NCBI GenBank assembly: GCA_023442085.1
Contig: JAEZMT010000085.1
Location: forward strand, 1 to 64,000
Length of the DNA stretch: 64,000 bases
Direction of reading: 5' to 3'
Source: Pseudomonadota bacterium
GTDB taxonomy: Bacteria; Pseudomonadota; Alphaproteobacteria; Rhizobiales; Xanthobacteraceae
The translations under genes were made by a program, and so were the position numbers. Under the pieces are notes generated by a model. That model saw only the letters and a list, made by a program, of their open reading frames with translations, was not told the origin of the DNA and did not search any database. This document shows positions 34,561 through 44,300 of the stretch, in pieces. The number at the start of each line of letters is the position of its first letter. Position 1 is the first letter of the stretch.

Positions 34561-36099
34561 ATGGACGAGGACACGCTGAAGGAACTCGAATCGCGTCGCA
34601 TCGCCGCCCGCGCCATGGGGGGCGCGGCCGCGCTCGCAAAGCTCAAGGCGGCGGGCAAGCTCAACGCACGGGAGCGGATCGAGCGACTGCTCGATCCCGG
34701 CTCATTCCGGGAGATCGGGCTTCTCGCCCGCAGCCAGCACGGCGCGCTCAGGGCACGCACGCCGGCCGACGGCCTCGTCGCAGGATGGGGCACCATTGTC
34801 GGGCGGGAGGTCTATGTGGCGTCCGAGGATGCCTCGGTGATCGCTGGAACGCGCGGCCGCGTGGCAGAAGCAAAGAGCCAGCGCGTGCGCGATCTTGCCT
34901 TGCGCCACCGCCGCCCCTTCATTGCGCTGATGGAGGCGGGCGCCGGCCGATTTCAGGAGAATAACGGCGCCATCGCGGCCGGCCTCGGGGCCCGCTTCAA
35001 GGAGCACTTCATGCTCTCCGGCCGGGTACCGCAGGTGGCGGCGGTCATGGGCGCATGCTTCGGCGGCCCCTCCTTCACCGCACTTCAATCGGACTTTGTC
35101 ACCATCGTCGCCGGCTCCGGATACATGGGCATGTCTGGGCCGCCCGTAGTAAAGGTGGGGATCGGCAAGGTGGTCTCCGCTGAGGACATCGGCGGAGCCG
35201 AGAAGAGCACCGCAATCACCGGCCAGGCGGATTTGCTGACTCAGAGTGACGCGGAGGCGCTTGCGGCGATCCGCGCGTTTCTCTCCTTCCTGCCCTCAAA
35301 CTGCGATGAACTGCCGCCGACCGTGGCGCCGCGTCCGGCCGCCTGCGACACCCCGGAGGGCGCGATGCGGCTCACGCAGATCGTCTCCGATAACCATCGC
35401 CGCGCGTACGACATGGAAGAGCTGATCCGGCTGATCGTCGATGGCGGCGAGATGTTCCATTACCGACAGACCTACGGGCCGAGCCTCATCACCGCCTTTG
35501 CCCGCATGGACGGCCAGTCGGTGGGCATCCTGGCGAACAACCCCATGAAGATGGCCGGGGCGATCGACGAGAAGGGCATCCAGAAGGCGCGAAAGTTCGT
35601 CGACACCTGCAACGCCTTTCATATCCCCCTGGTGTTTCTCGTGGATTGTCCCGGTTTCATGGTGGGTCCGGAGATCGAGAACCAGCGGATGGTCTCGCTC
35701 GCCTCGCGCTTCCTGAACAGTGTTATCGGCGCGAGCGTGCCGAAGGCGACCATCGTCCTGCGCAAGGCGGTGGGCCTCGCCTATCTCGCCATGGGTGGTC
35801 GCGTGATGGCGCCGGACGCCATCGTCGCCTGGCCGACGGCGCAGTTCGACGTGATGGGCCCCGCAGCCGGGGTCGAACTCACCTACGGCAGGGAGATCGC
35901 CAAGGCAGCAGACCCGGCCGCTCGGCGCCGCGAGCTGCTGGCGAGCGCAGAGGCGCAGGCATCCGCCTATCTCGCCGCCGAGATGGCCCTGATCGACGAC
36001 GTCATCGCGCCAGCCGAGACCCGCGCCGTGATCCTCGACGTGCTCGCCCGAACGCGCCCGGGGCGCGTGCCCTCCTTCAAGCATCGCATCGATCCATAA
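34561..36099 (+). CDS. acyl-CoA carboxylase carboxyltransferase (beta) subunit
   Basis: 512 aa from the ATG at 34561. It has the N- and C-terminal carboxyltransferase halves of the propionyl/methylcrotonyl-CoA carboxylase beta family: GGAAALAKLKAAGKLNARERIERLLDPGSF at the N-terminus, GACFGGPSFTALQSDFVTIV near 162-181, VDCPGFMVGPEIENQ near 361-375 and RKAVGLAYLAMGG near 401-413. It moves CO2 from carboxybiotin to an acyl-CoA. The substrate specificity is not predictable by eye; with the isovaleryl-type dehydrogenase, a branched enoyl-CoA would fit. Confidence 0.92.
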   Translation: MDEDTLKELESRRIAARAMGGAAALAKLKAAGKLNARERIERLLDPGSFREIGLLARSQHGALRARTPADGLVAGWGTIVGREVYVASEDASVIAGTRGRVAEAKSQRVRDLALRHRRPFIALMEAGAGRFQENNGAIAAGLGARFKEHFMLSGRVPQVAAVMGACFGGPSFTALQSDFVTIVAGSGYMGMSGPPVVKVGIGKVVSAEDIGGAEKSTAITGQADLLTQSDAEALAAIRAFLSFLPSNCDELPPTVAPRPAACDTPEGAMRLTQIVSDNHRRAYDMEELIRLIVDGGEMFHYRQTYGPSLITAFARMDGQSVGILANNPMKMAGAIDEKGIQKARKFVDTCNAFHIPLVFLVDCPGFMVGPEIENQRMVSLASRFLNSVIGASVPKATIVLRKAVGLAYLAMGGRVMAPDAIVAWPTAQFDVMGPAAGVELTYGREIAKAADPAARRRELLASAEAQASAYLAAEMALIDDVIAPAETRAVILDVLARTRPGRVPSFKHRIDP

Positions 36100-36110
36100 G
36101 GGCACACACC

Positions 36111-37727
36111 ATGAGGCTGCAAACCCTTAGGCAGCAGCTGCCTGAGTTCTGGGATATCGAAACCGACGTGCTGGTCGTGGGGTTTGGCGCCGCGGGCGCG
36201 GTCGCTGCCATCGAGGCTGCCGATCGCGGCGCCCGCACGGTACTGATTGAGAAGATGGCGTTTCCCGGCGGGTTGTCCGTCGTCTCGGCGGGCGGCATCC
36301 GCGTGAGCGATGACCGCGCAGCGGCGCTCTCCTATCTCGAAGCCACCTGCGGAGGGCGGACGCCGCAGGTCCTGCTGGAGGCGCTGGCCGACGGCATGGT
36401 GGAAGTGGAAGGCTATATGCGCGGCCTCGCCCGCCTCAGCGACGCTGAGGTCCGCGTTACTCCGGCGCGCGGCAACTATCCCCTGCCGGGATACGAGGCG
36501 CTCGGCTATTGCGAAGTCGCATCGGTGCCGGCGCTGGAGGACGGCACATGCTTTCCCCAGGCGGGCCCAGTGAAGAACGGCACGCGCCTCTTCAAGGTGC
36601 TCGCCGATAATGTGGCTGCGCGCCCGATCCAGATCCTTATGTCGACCCCCGCGCGTCGGCTCCTGACGGACGCCGACGGTGCCGTGATTGGCCTTCTGGC
36701 CGACCACGACGGCCGCCCACTGGCGATCCGGGTGCACGGCGGCGTGATCCTCGCCTGCGGCGGGTTCGAGGCCGACGCGGAGATGCAGCGACAGTATTTC
36801 CAGAAGGGCGCCGTGCTCACCGGATCGTTCCGCGGCAACACCGGTGACGGTATCCGCATGGCCCAGGCTGTGGGCGCCGACCTCTGGCACATGTGGCACT
36901 ATCACGGTCCCTACGGCCTCGTGCATCCCGACCCGGACTACCCGTTCGGCCTCTATCTCAAGGCGGTGCCCATGTGGACGCCGGCCCCCAGCGGGAGGGG
37001 CGCGCTCGGAGCAGGCACCCTCGGCACGGATCCGGGCAAGGCCTACGAGAAAGCTCTGCCGCGCCTCGCCTGGATCCTCATCGACCAGGCAGGCCGGCGA
37101 TTCATGGACGAGTATCCACCCTATCCAGGCGATACCGGCGTGCGCCCGTTCGATGCCTTCGACCCGAAGCGCCAGGGGTTCCCGCGCGATCCAGCATTCC
37201 TCGTGTTCGACGACGCTGGCCGGCGCATGTACCCGCTGGGCCGCTCGGTTCACAACGATCCGCAGCCGCACCTCGGTTGGAGCGTCGACAATGCGCGCGA
37301 GATCGAGGCTGGCATTTTCCACCGCGCCGATACCCTTGAAGAGCTTGCGGCGCTGATGGACGTGCCCGGGCCAGAGCTGCGTGCCACAGTCGAGGCCTGG
37401 AACGCCGCCGTTGCGGCGGGTCGCGACGCGGCCTTCGGCCGGCTGCCGGAGACCATGGCGCCGATCAGCGAGCCCCCCTTCTATTTCGGGCGGGTTCGCC
37501 CCGTCGTCATCAACACCCAGGGTGGTCCGCGCCACGATGTGCGCCAGCGCGTGCTGGACCCCTTCGGCGCGCCGATCCCCGGCCTCTATGCGGCAGGCGA
37601 GCTCGGCAGCCTGTTCGGCCACATCTATATGAGCGGCGGCAACCTCGCCGAATGCGTCATCGGCGGGCGCACCGCCGGTAGGCAGGCGGCTGAGGCGTTG
37701 TCGCGGGTGCTCCAGCCGCAGGCGTAA
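36111..37727 (+). CDS. FAD-dependent oxidoreductase, fumarate reductase/ketosteroid dehydrogenase-like flavoprotein
   Basis: 538 aa from the ATG at 36111, 11 bases after the carboxyltransferase stop. The N-terminal dinucleotide fold reads DVLVVGFGAAGAVAAIEAADRGARTVLIEK (about residues 19-48). The C-terminal FAD segment IPGLYAAGELGSLFGHIYMSGGNLAECVIGGRTAGRQAAE is typical of the FAD_binding_2 family. No signal peptide or haem motif is seen. Relatives dehydrogenate cyclic ketones or reduce enoates, so a ring-containing intermediate is possible. Confidence 0.85.
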   Translation: MRLQTLRQQLPEFWDIETDVLVVGFGAAGAVAAIEAADRGARTVLIEKMAFPGGLSVVSAGGIRVSDDRAAALSYLEATCGGRTPQVLLEALADGMVEVEGYMRGLARLSDAEVRVTPARGNYPLPGYEALGYCEVASVPALEDGTCFPQAGPVKNGTRLFKVLADNVAARPIQILMSTPARRLLTDADGAVIGLLADHDGRPLAIRVHGGVILACGGFEADAEMQRQYFQKGAVLTGSFRGNTGDGIRMAQAVGADLWHMWHYHGPYGLVHPDPDYPFGLYLKAVPMWTPAPSGRGALGAGTLGTDPGKAYEKALPRLAWILIDQAGRRFMDEYPPYPGDTGVRPFDAFDPKRQGFPRDPAFLVFDDAGRRMYPLGRSVHNDPQPHLGWSVDNAREIEAGIFHRADTLEELAALMDVPGPELRATVEAWNAAVAAGRDAAFGRLPETMAPISEPPFYFGRVRPVVINTQGGPRHDVRQRVLDPFGAPIPGLYAAGELGSLFGHIYMSGGNLAECVIGGRTAGRQAAEALSRVLQPQA

Positions 37728-37841
37728 CGGGGCCCGGCAATCATGCTGATGAGGTGTCCCCAGTGGCTCCTGCCATCCCAGAATGTCTGGCCGATCCTGT
37801 CAGCCTGACATCCGGCAGGCGAGCCCCCTTCGTGCTCACGC

Positions 37842-38234
37842 ACGGGGCGGTTCAATGTGCCCGAGTTGCGCATCCTTGACGACGAGTTGTGGCAGGCGGT
37901 CAAGGATCGCCAGAAAGCTATCAAGCTGAACCGTAGCGACGACGGCGAGACCGAGAACCACTTCCGGGAACGTCGGCGCCCCAGATACCTTTTCTCGGGC
38001 CTGACCAAGTGCGCCTGCTGTGGCGGTGGTTATTCGATGATCTCGGCTGACCTGGTTGGCTGCTCGACAGCCCGGAATAAGGGCACTTGCGAGAATTGCA
38101 GGAACATCCGGCGCGATCAGTTCGAGGCGCGCCGGGGCCGCTCACAGCGGGGTGGCGGCTCCTCGAATATGAGGAGATCGCTCGCAATCAAGCCGCCGCA
38201 TTCTGGAATGCTGCGTTGGGTTGGGACGCGGTGA
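37842..38234 (+). pseudogene. relic of a large serine recombinase (Recombinase plus zinc-ribbon region)
   Basis: The frame contains GRFNVPELRILDDELWQAVKDRQ, RRRPRYLFSGLTKCACCGGGYSMI and GCSTARNKGTCENCRNIRRDQFE. This is the Recombinase-domain end and zinc-ribbon of large serine recombinases. The N-terminal catalytic resolvase domain (with the nucleophilic serine) is absent, and the C-terminal coiled region degenerates after about 38130. It lies 100 bases from the right island repeat and tRNA-fMet, so it is probably the remains of the enzyme that inserted the island. Confidence 0.8.
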
Positions 38235-38333
38235 TTGAGAGGGTAAGCGCCCTATCGAGTCCAGCGCCAACTTTCGACGCGCCGCCGCCCGTGCATGTGC
38301 GGACCGAAATCGGTCTAGGTGCGGACCAATCCC

Positions 38334-38471
<138 letters not shown>

Positions 38472-38663
38472 TCAGAACCGAGAGTTTGCCGGCGAACCGG
38501 CTGTCGGCGAGGCGTATGTAGCAATCCCCGCTCCCGATGGAAAGGGCACGGAGCATTATTTGTGGCTGGGCACCCCTGCCCTGTGGACGACGCAGGTTTA
38601 AGCCCCCGCAGCAATTGCCCGCAAAGCCTTTCCAGGCAACATGTTGTATGGAAACGTTCGGCT

Positions 38664-39011
38664 TCAGCCGTGGAGGCAGTAAGCGCCGGCCATCAGCACG
38701 ATTTCGCCGACCACCACCCCGGCGAACACCGAACGACGCAACAGAAGGAAGCCGGCGACGCCCGCCACCACCGAGCCGAGGCGCAGCATGAGCGGTATCT
38801 CGGCCAGCGCCCCGGTGGGCGCGAAGAGGAGCCGCGCCACCACGGCGGCCAGCAGCGCGGTCGCCACCGCCCGCACCCAGTGGAAGACGGCGCTGCCCTC
38901 CTCCACCCGGCGGCCCGCGATGACGGCAAGGGTGCGCCAAACCTCCGTCGGAAGGAAGCCGAGAAGGATCACCAGCAGCATCGCCGCGCCTTCGCTCATC
39001 GGCGCGATCAT
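38664..39011 (-). CDS. azlD: AzlD-family branched-chain amino acid export subunit
   Basis: 115 aa, three to four membrane helices (MLLVILLGFLPTEVWRTLAV; AVATALLAAVVARLLFAPTGA; SVVAGVAGFLLLRRSVFAGVVVGEIVLMAGAY). Small size and position immediately after azlC, with an ATGA overlap, identify the AzlD partner. With AzlC it forms a LIV-E type exporter. Confidence 0.85.
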   Translation of the reverse strand: MIAPMSEGAAMLLVILLGFLPTEVWRTLAVIAGRRVEEGSAVFHWVRAVATALLAAVVARLLFAPTGALAEIPLMLRLGSVVAGVAGFLLLRRSVFAGVVVGEIVLMAGAYCLHG

Positions 39012-39745
39012 CGGCGCCGCTCCAGCAGGCGACCGGCGATGAAAGCGAGCGTGCCGCCGCCGATGCCGGCGATCATCAGATCGAGCCCGCCCGCAAGGTT
39101 CAGCGTCACCGGCATCAGGATGAAGCCGGCGGCGAGGGCCAGCCAGTCCGTCGGCAGCGTTGCGTTGCGCACCATCAGCACGGTGAAGGACAAAGGCGTG
39201 AGCAGCAGCAGGCCGGCCGCCACCCAGCCGGGCACCTCGCCGGCCACGGTATAGCCCGCAACCGTGCCGAGGCAGCTCACGCCGATCAGCGAGAGGCCGA
39301 GGCCCAAAGTGAAGGGCACGCGCCCCTCGCCCGGCAGGTGCGGCAGCATGCGCAGCCCCTCGAGCCACACGGTCATCGCCACGAAATGCGCGCAGACCAG
39401 CTCCCAGAACAGGCTGCGGCGCGGCCCGCGCATGTAGGGGGCCACGGAGACGACCATGGGCAGGAGGCGCATGGACGACAGCCCGACCGCAAGCGCGATG
39501 GCCGGCAGCGCCGTGCCCGCCGCCAGCCCGCCAATGAGGATGAGCTGCGCCGGCAGCGCCCATACGAGCAAGGTAGAGGCGACGCCGGCCCCAAGCGGAA
39601 ATCCTACTCCGTTGAGCACCGCGCCGAACCCCAGATAGCTCGCGAACAGCACCAGTGCGGGCACCGACACGGCCTTGCGCATTCCCTTCAGGAAGTACAC
39701 CGGCGGCGCATGATGCGCGGGGTGAAGGGAGGGCGGCGCGTTCAC
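39008..39745 (-). CDS. azlC: AzlC-family branched-chain amino acid permease
   Basis: 245 aa from a GTG at 39745; the frame is open further upstream but crosses the tRNA-Leu, and an internal ATG at 39682 with AAGGGA just upstream is an alternative. The family pattern FLKGMRKAVSVPALVLFASYLGFG is followed by ALPAQLILIGGLAAGTALPAIALAVGLSSMRLLPMVVSVAPY, the AzlC core. About seven membrane segments. It probably exports valine/leucine-type amino acids with AzlD. Confidence 0.85.
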   Translation of the reverse strand: MNAPPSLHPAHHAPPVYFLKGMRKAVSVPALVLFASYLGFGAVLNGVGFPLGAGVASTLLVWALPAQLILIGGLAAGTALPAIALAVGLSSMRLLPMVVSVAPYMRGPRRSLFWELVCAHFVAMTVWLEGLRMLPHLPGEGRVPFTLGLGLSLIGVSCLGTVAGYTVAGEVPGWVAAGLLLLTPLSFTVLMVRNATLPTDWLALAAGFILMPVTLNLAGGLDLMIAGIGGGTLAFIAGRLLERRR

Positions 39746-39908
39746 GGGAGTTCGGGTCCGGAGGCGAGGGGCAGAGGGGACAGGGGCGCCGCAAGCCGGC
39801 GAATGCCTCCCAATAGCATCTCCCCCCGCAGCCGGGGAGTGATCCCGCCGCAGGGCGCCGGCGCGGGTCATGCGGGAATGGCGCGGCTGGCACCGCCGAA
39901 TCTGCGGC

Positions 39909-39993
39909 TGGTGCGGACGGCGGGACTCGAACCCGCACGCCTTGCGGCGCAAGATTTTAAGTCTCGTGCGTCTACCGGTTTCGCCACGTCCGC
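39909..39993 (-). tRNA. tRNA-Leu (TAA anticodon)
   Basis: 85 bases with encoded CCA, class II with a long variable arm (GCGCCGCAAGGCGT). The acceptor pairs GCGGACG with CGTCCGC. The anticodon stem-loop CGAGA-CTTAAAA-TCTTG gives UAA. It stands 160 bases upstream of azlC on the same strand. Confidence 0.93.
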
Positions 39994-40081
39994 GGGGCCG
40001 GGCGCGGGGCCCGGCGGACGTGTCTTAGAGCATGTTTCGCGGCGGGAGTGTACCTCCCTCGCCGCGCGTCGAGACGCCGGC

Positions 40082-40507
40082 TCAGCGCCGGCCGGTGCGT
40101 TCGGCCTCGAGACGCCAGCACAGGATGGCGCCGATCATCAGGCCGCCGATGAGGCTGAGGTGCTCCACCACCACGTGGAACTCGAACAGGCGCTGCTCGC
40201 CCTGCATGGTCCAGAAGGGATGTGCGATGGGGATGGTGAGCGCGGTGAACACCGCCAGCATGCCGAAGCCGAGCCAGGCCATTTGGTTGGCGATGACCAT
40301 GGCCGAGCCGGCCAGGAGCACAACAATGGCGAGCGGCACGAACACGATGGCCGGCTTCACGCCGAAGAATTCGAACAGCGTCAGGGCGCCGCCGAAGTTG
40401 AACAATTTGTCCAGGCCGGCGCCCCAGAAGATGAAGGTGAGCAGCGCACGGGCGAAGATGCCGAATGCGGGGCTCGACAGCAGGGCGGCGATGGGACGTG
40501 GGGTCAA
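40082..40507 (-). CDS. DoxX-family membrane protein
   Basis: 141 aa if it starts at TTG 40507; there is no ATG near the N-terminus, and an earlier TTG (40612) would add 35 residues. Four hydrophobic segments and FARALLTFIFWGAGLDKLFNFGGAL, with the NQMAWLGFGMLAV segment, match DoxX/SURF4-like proteins. Function in bacteria is not settled; some relatives act with thiosulfate or thiol oxidation. Confidence 0.7.
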   Translation of the reverse strand: MTPRPIAALLSSPAFGIFARALLTFIFWGAGLDKLFNFGGALTLFEFFGVKPAIVFVPLAIVVLLAGSAMVIANQMAWLGFGMLAVFTALTIPIAHPFWTMQGEQRLFEFHVVVEHLSLIGGLMIGAILCWRLEAERTGRR

Positions 40508-40636
40508 GATGGCACCTGTGGGCAGTTGAGACGGCGCGCGCCCGATAGCCGGAGCCGGCACCCGCGCGCCTGCCTCTCTTGCCGCCCGCTCTCTGAACGG
40601 CGGCTGAACCAATGTGCGCCCCCCGGTGCACCGTCC

Positions 40637-41035
40637 TCAGGAGGCGTCGGCGGCAACCGGGGTGATGGCGACGGATTCGCCGCAGCCGCAGGAGGACGTC
40701 TGGTTGGGATTGTTGAAGACGAACTGGGACGACACCTTGTCCGTCTTGAAATCCATCTCGGTGCCTATGAGGAAGAGCACCGCCTTGGAATCCACCACCA
40801 CCTTCACGCCCTTGTCCTCGACCACCGAATCGAGGGGCGCCACCTCGGTGGTGAAGTCGAGCTTGTAGGACATGCCGGCGCACCCGCCGTTCTCGATGCC
40901 CACGCGGACGGCAGTCCCCGGCTCTGCATCGGCGAGAATCTCGCGCAGGCGCTCGGCGGCGATGTCGGTGATGCGTATCACCGGCGGCAGGCTGCGCCGG
41001 GCGGGGCGGACGGGGGGCGTTTCAGGGACACTCAT
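40637..41035 (-). CDS. IscA/ErpA-type iron-sulfur cluster assembly protein
   Basis: 132 aa. The three conserved cysteines of A-type carriers are Cys52 (GGCAGMSY), Cys116 and Cys118 (SSCGCGES). The N-terminal 18 residues are an extra proline-rich tail. It inserts or carries Fe-S clusters, useful for the many Fe-S subunits of complex I encoded nearby. It is alone, not in a suf/isc operon, which favours an ErpA-like role. Confidence 0.9.
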   Translation of the reverse strand: MSVPETPPVRPARRSLPPVIRITDIAAERLREILADAEPGTAVRVGIENGGCAGMSYKLDFTTEVAPLDSVVEDKGVKVVVDSKAVLFLIGTEMDFKTDKVSSQFVFNNPNQTSSCGCGESVAITPVAADAS

Positions 41036-41180
41036 GGCAGATCTCCAGACCCTGCCGGTTCAAGGTCGGCGGGCCAGCCTCCTACAAATGGTGGATGATC
41101 ACGGCAGGAGCAAGTCTCAGGATGCATCCGGGATGCCGGCCACTCTCCGTATGGCCGGAAGGCTGATGAACAGATACTTT

Positions 41181-41206
41181 GCAACCATGACATCGCAACC
41201 ATGACA
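41181..41206. repeat. tandem 12-bp repeat in the ErpA-like upstream region
   Basis: GCAACCATGACA occurs at 41181-41192 and 41195-41206, in the 266-base region between the ErpA-like gene and the GGDEF-EAL gene. Nothing else stands out in that region. Confidence 0.35.
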
Positions 41207-41301
41207 CCGGGAATTTCCGCGATTTCTCTTTTTCCCCACAAAGGTCAAGATATAGGTCTCGGCACGGCGACCTGACGCCGGCTCGAGGGGGCAGACGAAG
41301 C

Positions 41302-44300
41302 ATGAGGGCGAAGCCGGCCAGCAGGCGGTTCCGCGCGGCAACCGCGATCATTGCGGCTGCTGCGCTGTGGAGCCGTGCGGCCGAAGCCCAGCCCACCATC
41401 GCCACCGGCAGCTTCGGCAGCGCCCCGACGTTTAAGACCACCCTCATTGCCCTACTGGTCGCCGCCGCCATCGGCGCCGCAGCCTTCATGGCCGCGCGAC
41501 TGGCTGCCCGGCGAAACGCGGCGAGCGGCGCGGCACATGCGGTGCAGGCGCCCAGGGCCGCCGGAGGCGCCATGCGCGCCGTGCTCCTGCTGCTCGGACT
41601 CGGCGCCATTCTTCTCGTGGTGACCGTGCTGGTCTACCAGGCGAGCGTGCAATCGGCGATCGCCGACACGCGGCGCCTGCTCGCCACCCTCGCCGAGGTT
41701 CAGATGCGCAGCCTTGCCCAGGAGCGCCAGCGGCTGGAGACGGGCGCGCTGGCGCTGGGATCGAGCCGCTTCCTCGCCGACGATGTGGCCGGCTGGCACG
41801 CCGAGCCTTCCTCAGAGCGGCGCGAGCGCCTGCGGCTTCTGCTCGGCGACAGCGCGCGGGCCTTCGGCTTCGTCGGTGCCGAGCTGTGGACCAACACGGG
41901 CGCCTTCGTGATGTCGTCAGGCCCCGAGCCCGGCCGGCCAGACATGGCGGAGATGGTGCGGCAGGTGGCGGCCACAGGCCAGTTGGCGGAGGCCCCCCCG
42001 CCCCGCGATTCCGCCCGCGCCGGCGGCTTCGCCTTCCTGGTGAACGTGCCGGTGCGCAACGCCGCGAACGAACCTTGCTGCGTGCTTCTCCTGCAATCGG
42101 GGGCGCGGCCCGATGCCCATCCCATGCTCTCGGCGGTGTTCCGCACGGCGCGGACGGCGGAAGCGCTGCTGGTGGGGCCGGATCCGCGCGGCGGCGTGCG
42201 TGTCACCACCGCCGTCTCGCGCGATCAGGCGGCGCCGATGCCCCGCACATTCGCCGCCGACCCCTTCGCCTTCGCAAGCGGCACCGGCAACGCGGTCGGT
42301 GCCGGAACGGGCACCGATCCGTCAGGCCGTGCCGTTCTGGCGGTCCGCGTGCCGATTCCGGGCGAGCAGTCCGCCCTCGTCCTCAAGGTGGATCGCGACG
42401 AGATCCTCGGCGGTGCGCGCACCTCGGCCTTCTTTTCGGCGGCGCTCGCCTGCGCGCTGCTTCTGCTTGCGGTGGCGGTGGGGCGTGGGCTCCTGCAGAA
42501 GACCCGGATGCGCGATGCGGCGCGCGAGCTCACCGCCGCCCGCGCGGTGGGCGAGGCGGAAGCGCGCTTCCGCGCCGCCTTCGACCAGGCCGCCACCGGC
42601 ATCCTCCACCTCGACCTCGACGGCACCATCCTGCGCGCCAACGACAAGGCCTGCCGCATGCTGGGCCGGCCGGCGGACGCGCTTTCGGGCTTGACCCTGT
42701 GGAAGCTGCGGGAGGCGGCCCACGCGGCCAAGGGTGCCGACGTGATCCGCCCCCTCCTCGACGGACGGGCGGCCGAGATCGAGACCGAGGAAAGCGTGGT
42801 GCGCCCGGACGGCTCGGCGGTCTGGCTCGGCTTCACCTTCTCGCTGGTGCGCAATGCGGATGGCGCGGCGGACCACCTGCTACTGGTCGCGCAGGACATC
42901 TCCGCCCGGCGCGCCGCCGAGGCGGCCCTGCGCGAGAGCGAGGAGCGCTTCGGCCTCGCGGTGAAGGGCTCGGACCAGGGCGTGTGGGATCTCGACGTCC
43001 GCACCGGCAGGCTCTACCTGTCGCAGCGGGCGCGGGAGATGCTTGGCGTCGGTCCCGACGAGGCGGTCGACGTGCGGCGTCCGTGGCACGAGATGCTGCA
43101 CGCCGACGACCGGCGCAAGGTGGCGGCCGCGTGGAAGGCCTTCCTCAGGGGCGGGTCGCCGACCCTGGAACTCGACATCCGCCTGCGCCGGCCGGATGGC
43201 GCCTATCACGATTTCCGCTGGCACGGTCTCGCCGCCCGCGACGCCGCCGGCGCCGTCAGCCGGACGGTGGGTCTTCTCGCCGACATCACCGGCTCCAAGC
43301 AGACCGAGCGCCACCTTCGGCTCGCGGCCGCGGTGTTCGCCAATTCCCACGACGGACTGGTGGTGACGAACCTCAGGTCCGAGGTATCCGCCGTCAATCC
43401 CGCCTTCTCGCGCATCACTGGCTACGCCGAGGAGGAGATCCTCGGCCAGAACATGCGCCTCCTCCATTCCGGCCGGCACGACCGCGACTTCTACCGTGCC
43501 CTGTGGAGCGAGCTGACTACCGCCGGCGTCTGGCGGGGCGAGATCTGGAACCGCCGCAAGAACGGGGAAATCTTCCTCCAGCAGCTCAACATCACCACGG
43601 TGTATGACGAGAGCGGCGCGGCGCAGAACTTTGTGGGCGCCTTCCAGGACATCACCCAGAGCAAGCATTCCGAATTCGAGCTGGACAGGCTTGCCCATTA
43701 CGATCCGCTGACCGACCTGCCCAACCGCACGCTGATCGCCTCGCTGCTCGACCTCGCCCTGACCCGGCCGGGATCGCGCTGCGCCGTGCTGTTCGTGGAC
43801 CTCGACCGCTTCAAGACCGTCAACGACAGCCTCGGCCACATGGCCGGAGACGCCGTGCTGCAGATGGCCGCCCGGCGCATCCAGGACGGGCTGGAGAGCG
43901 GGGCCACCCTCGGCCGGCACGGCGGCGACGAATTCGTCATCATCCTCGAAGGCATCGCCGGGCCGGAGGACGCCGCCACCGTCGCCAACCGGATCATCCA
44001 GGAGATGGGCCGGCCCTTCGCCATGCCTGGCGGCGGGGAAATCTATCTCGGCGCCAGCGTCGGCATCAGCCTGTTCCCCGAGGATGCGGACGCCCCGGCG
44101 ACCCTGCTCCAGCACGCGGATTCGGCGCTCGCGGAAGCCAAGTCCCACGGCCGCGGCGGCTATGCCTTCTACACCCAGGCGCTCACCCGCGGCGCCCGCG
44201 TGCGTATGGAGATGGAGGCGGACCTGCGCCGCGCCCTCGCCCGCGAGGAATTCGTGCTGAACTTCCAGCCGGTGGTGAACCTCGCCACCGGCCGCATCGC

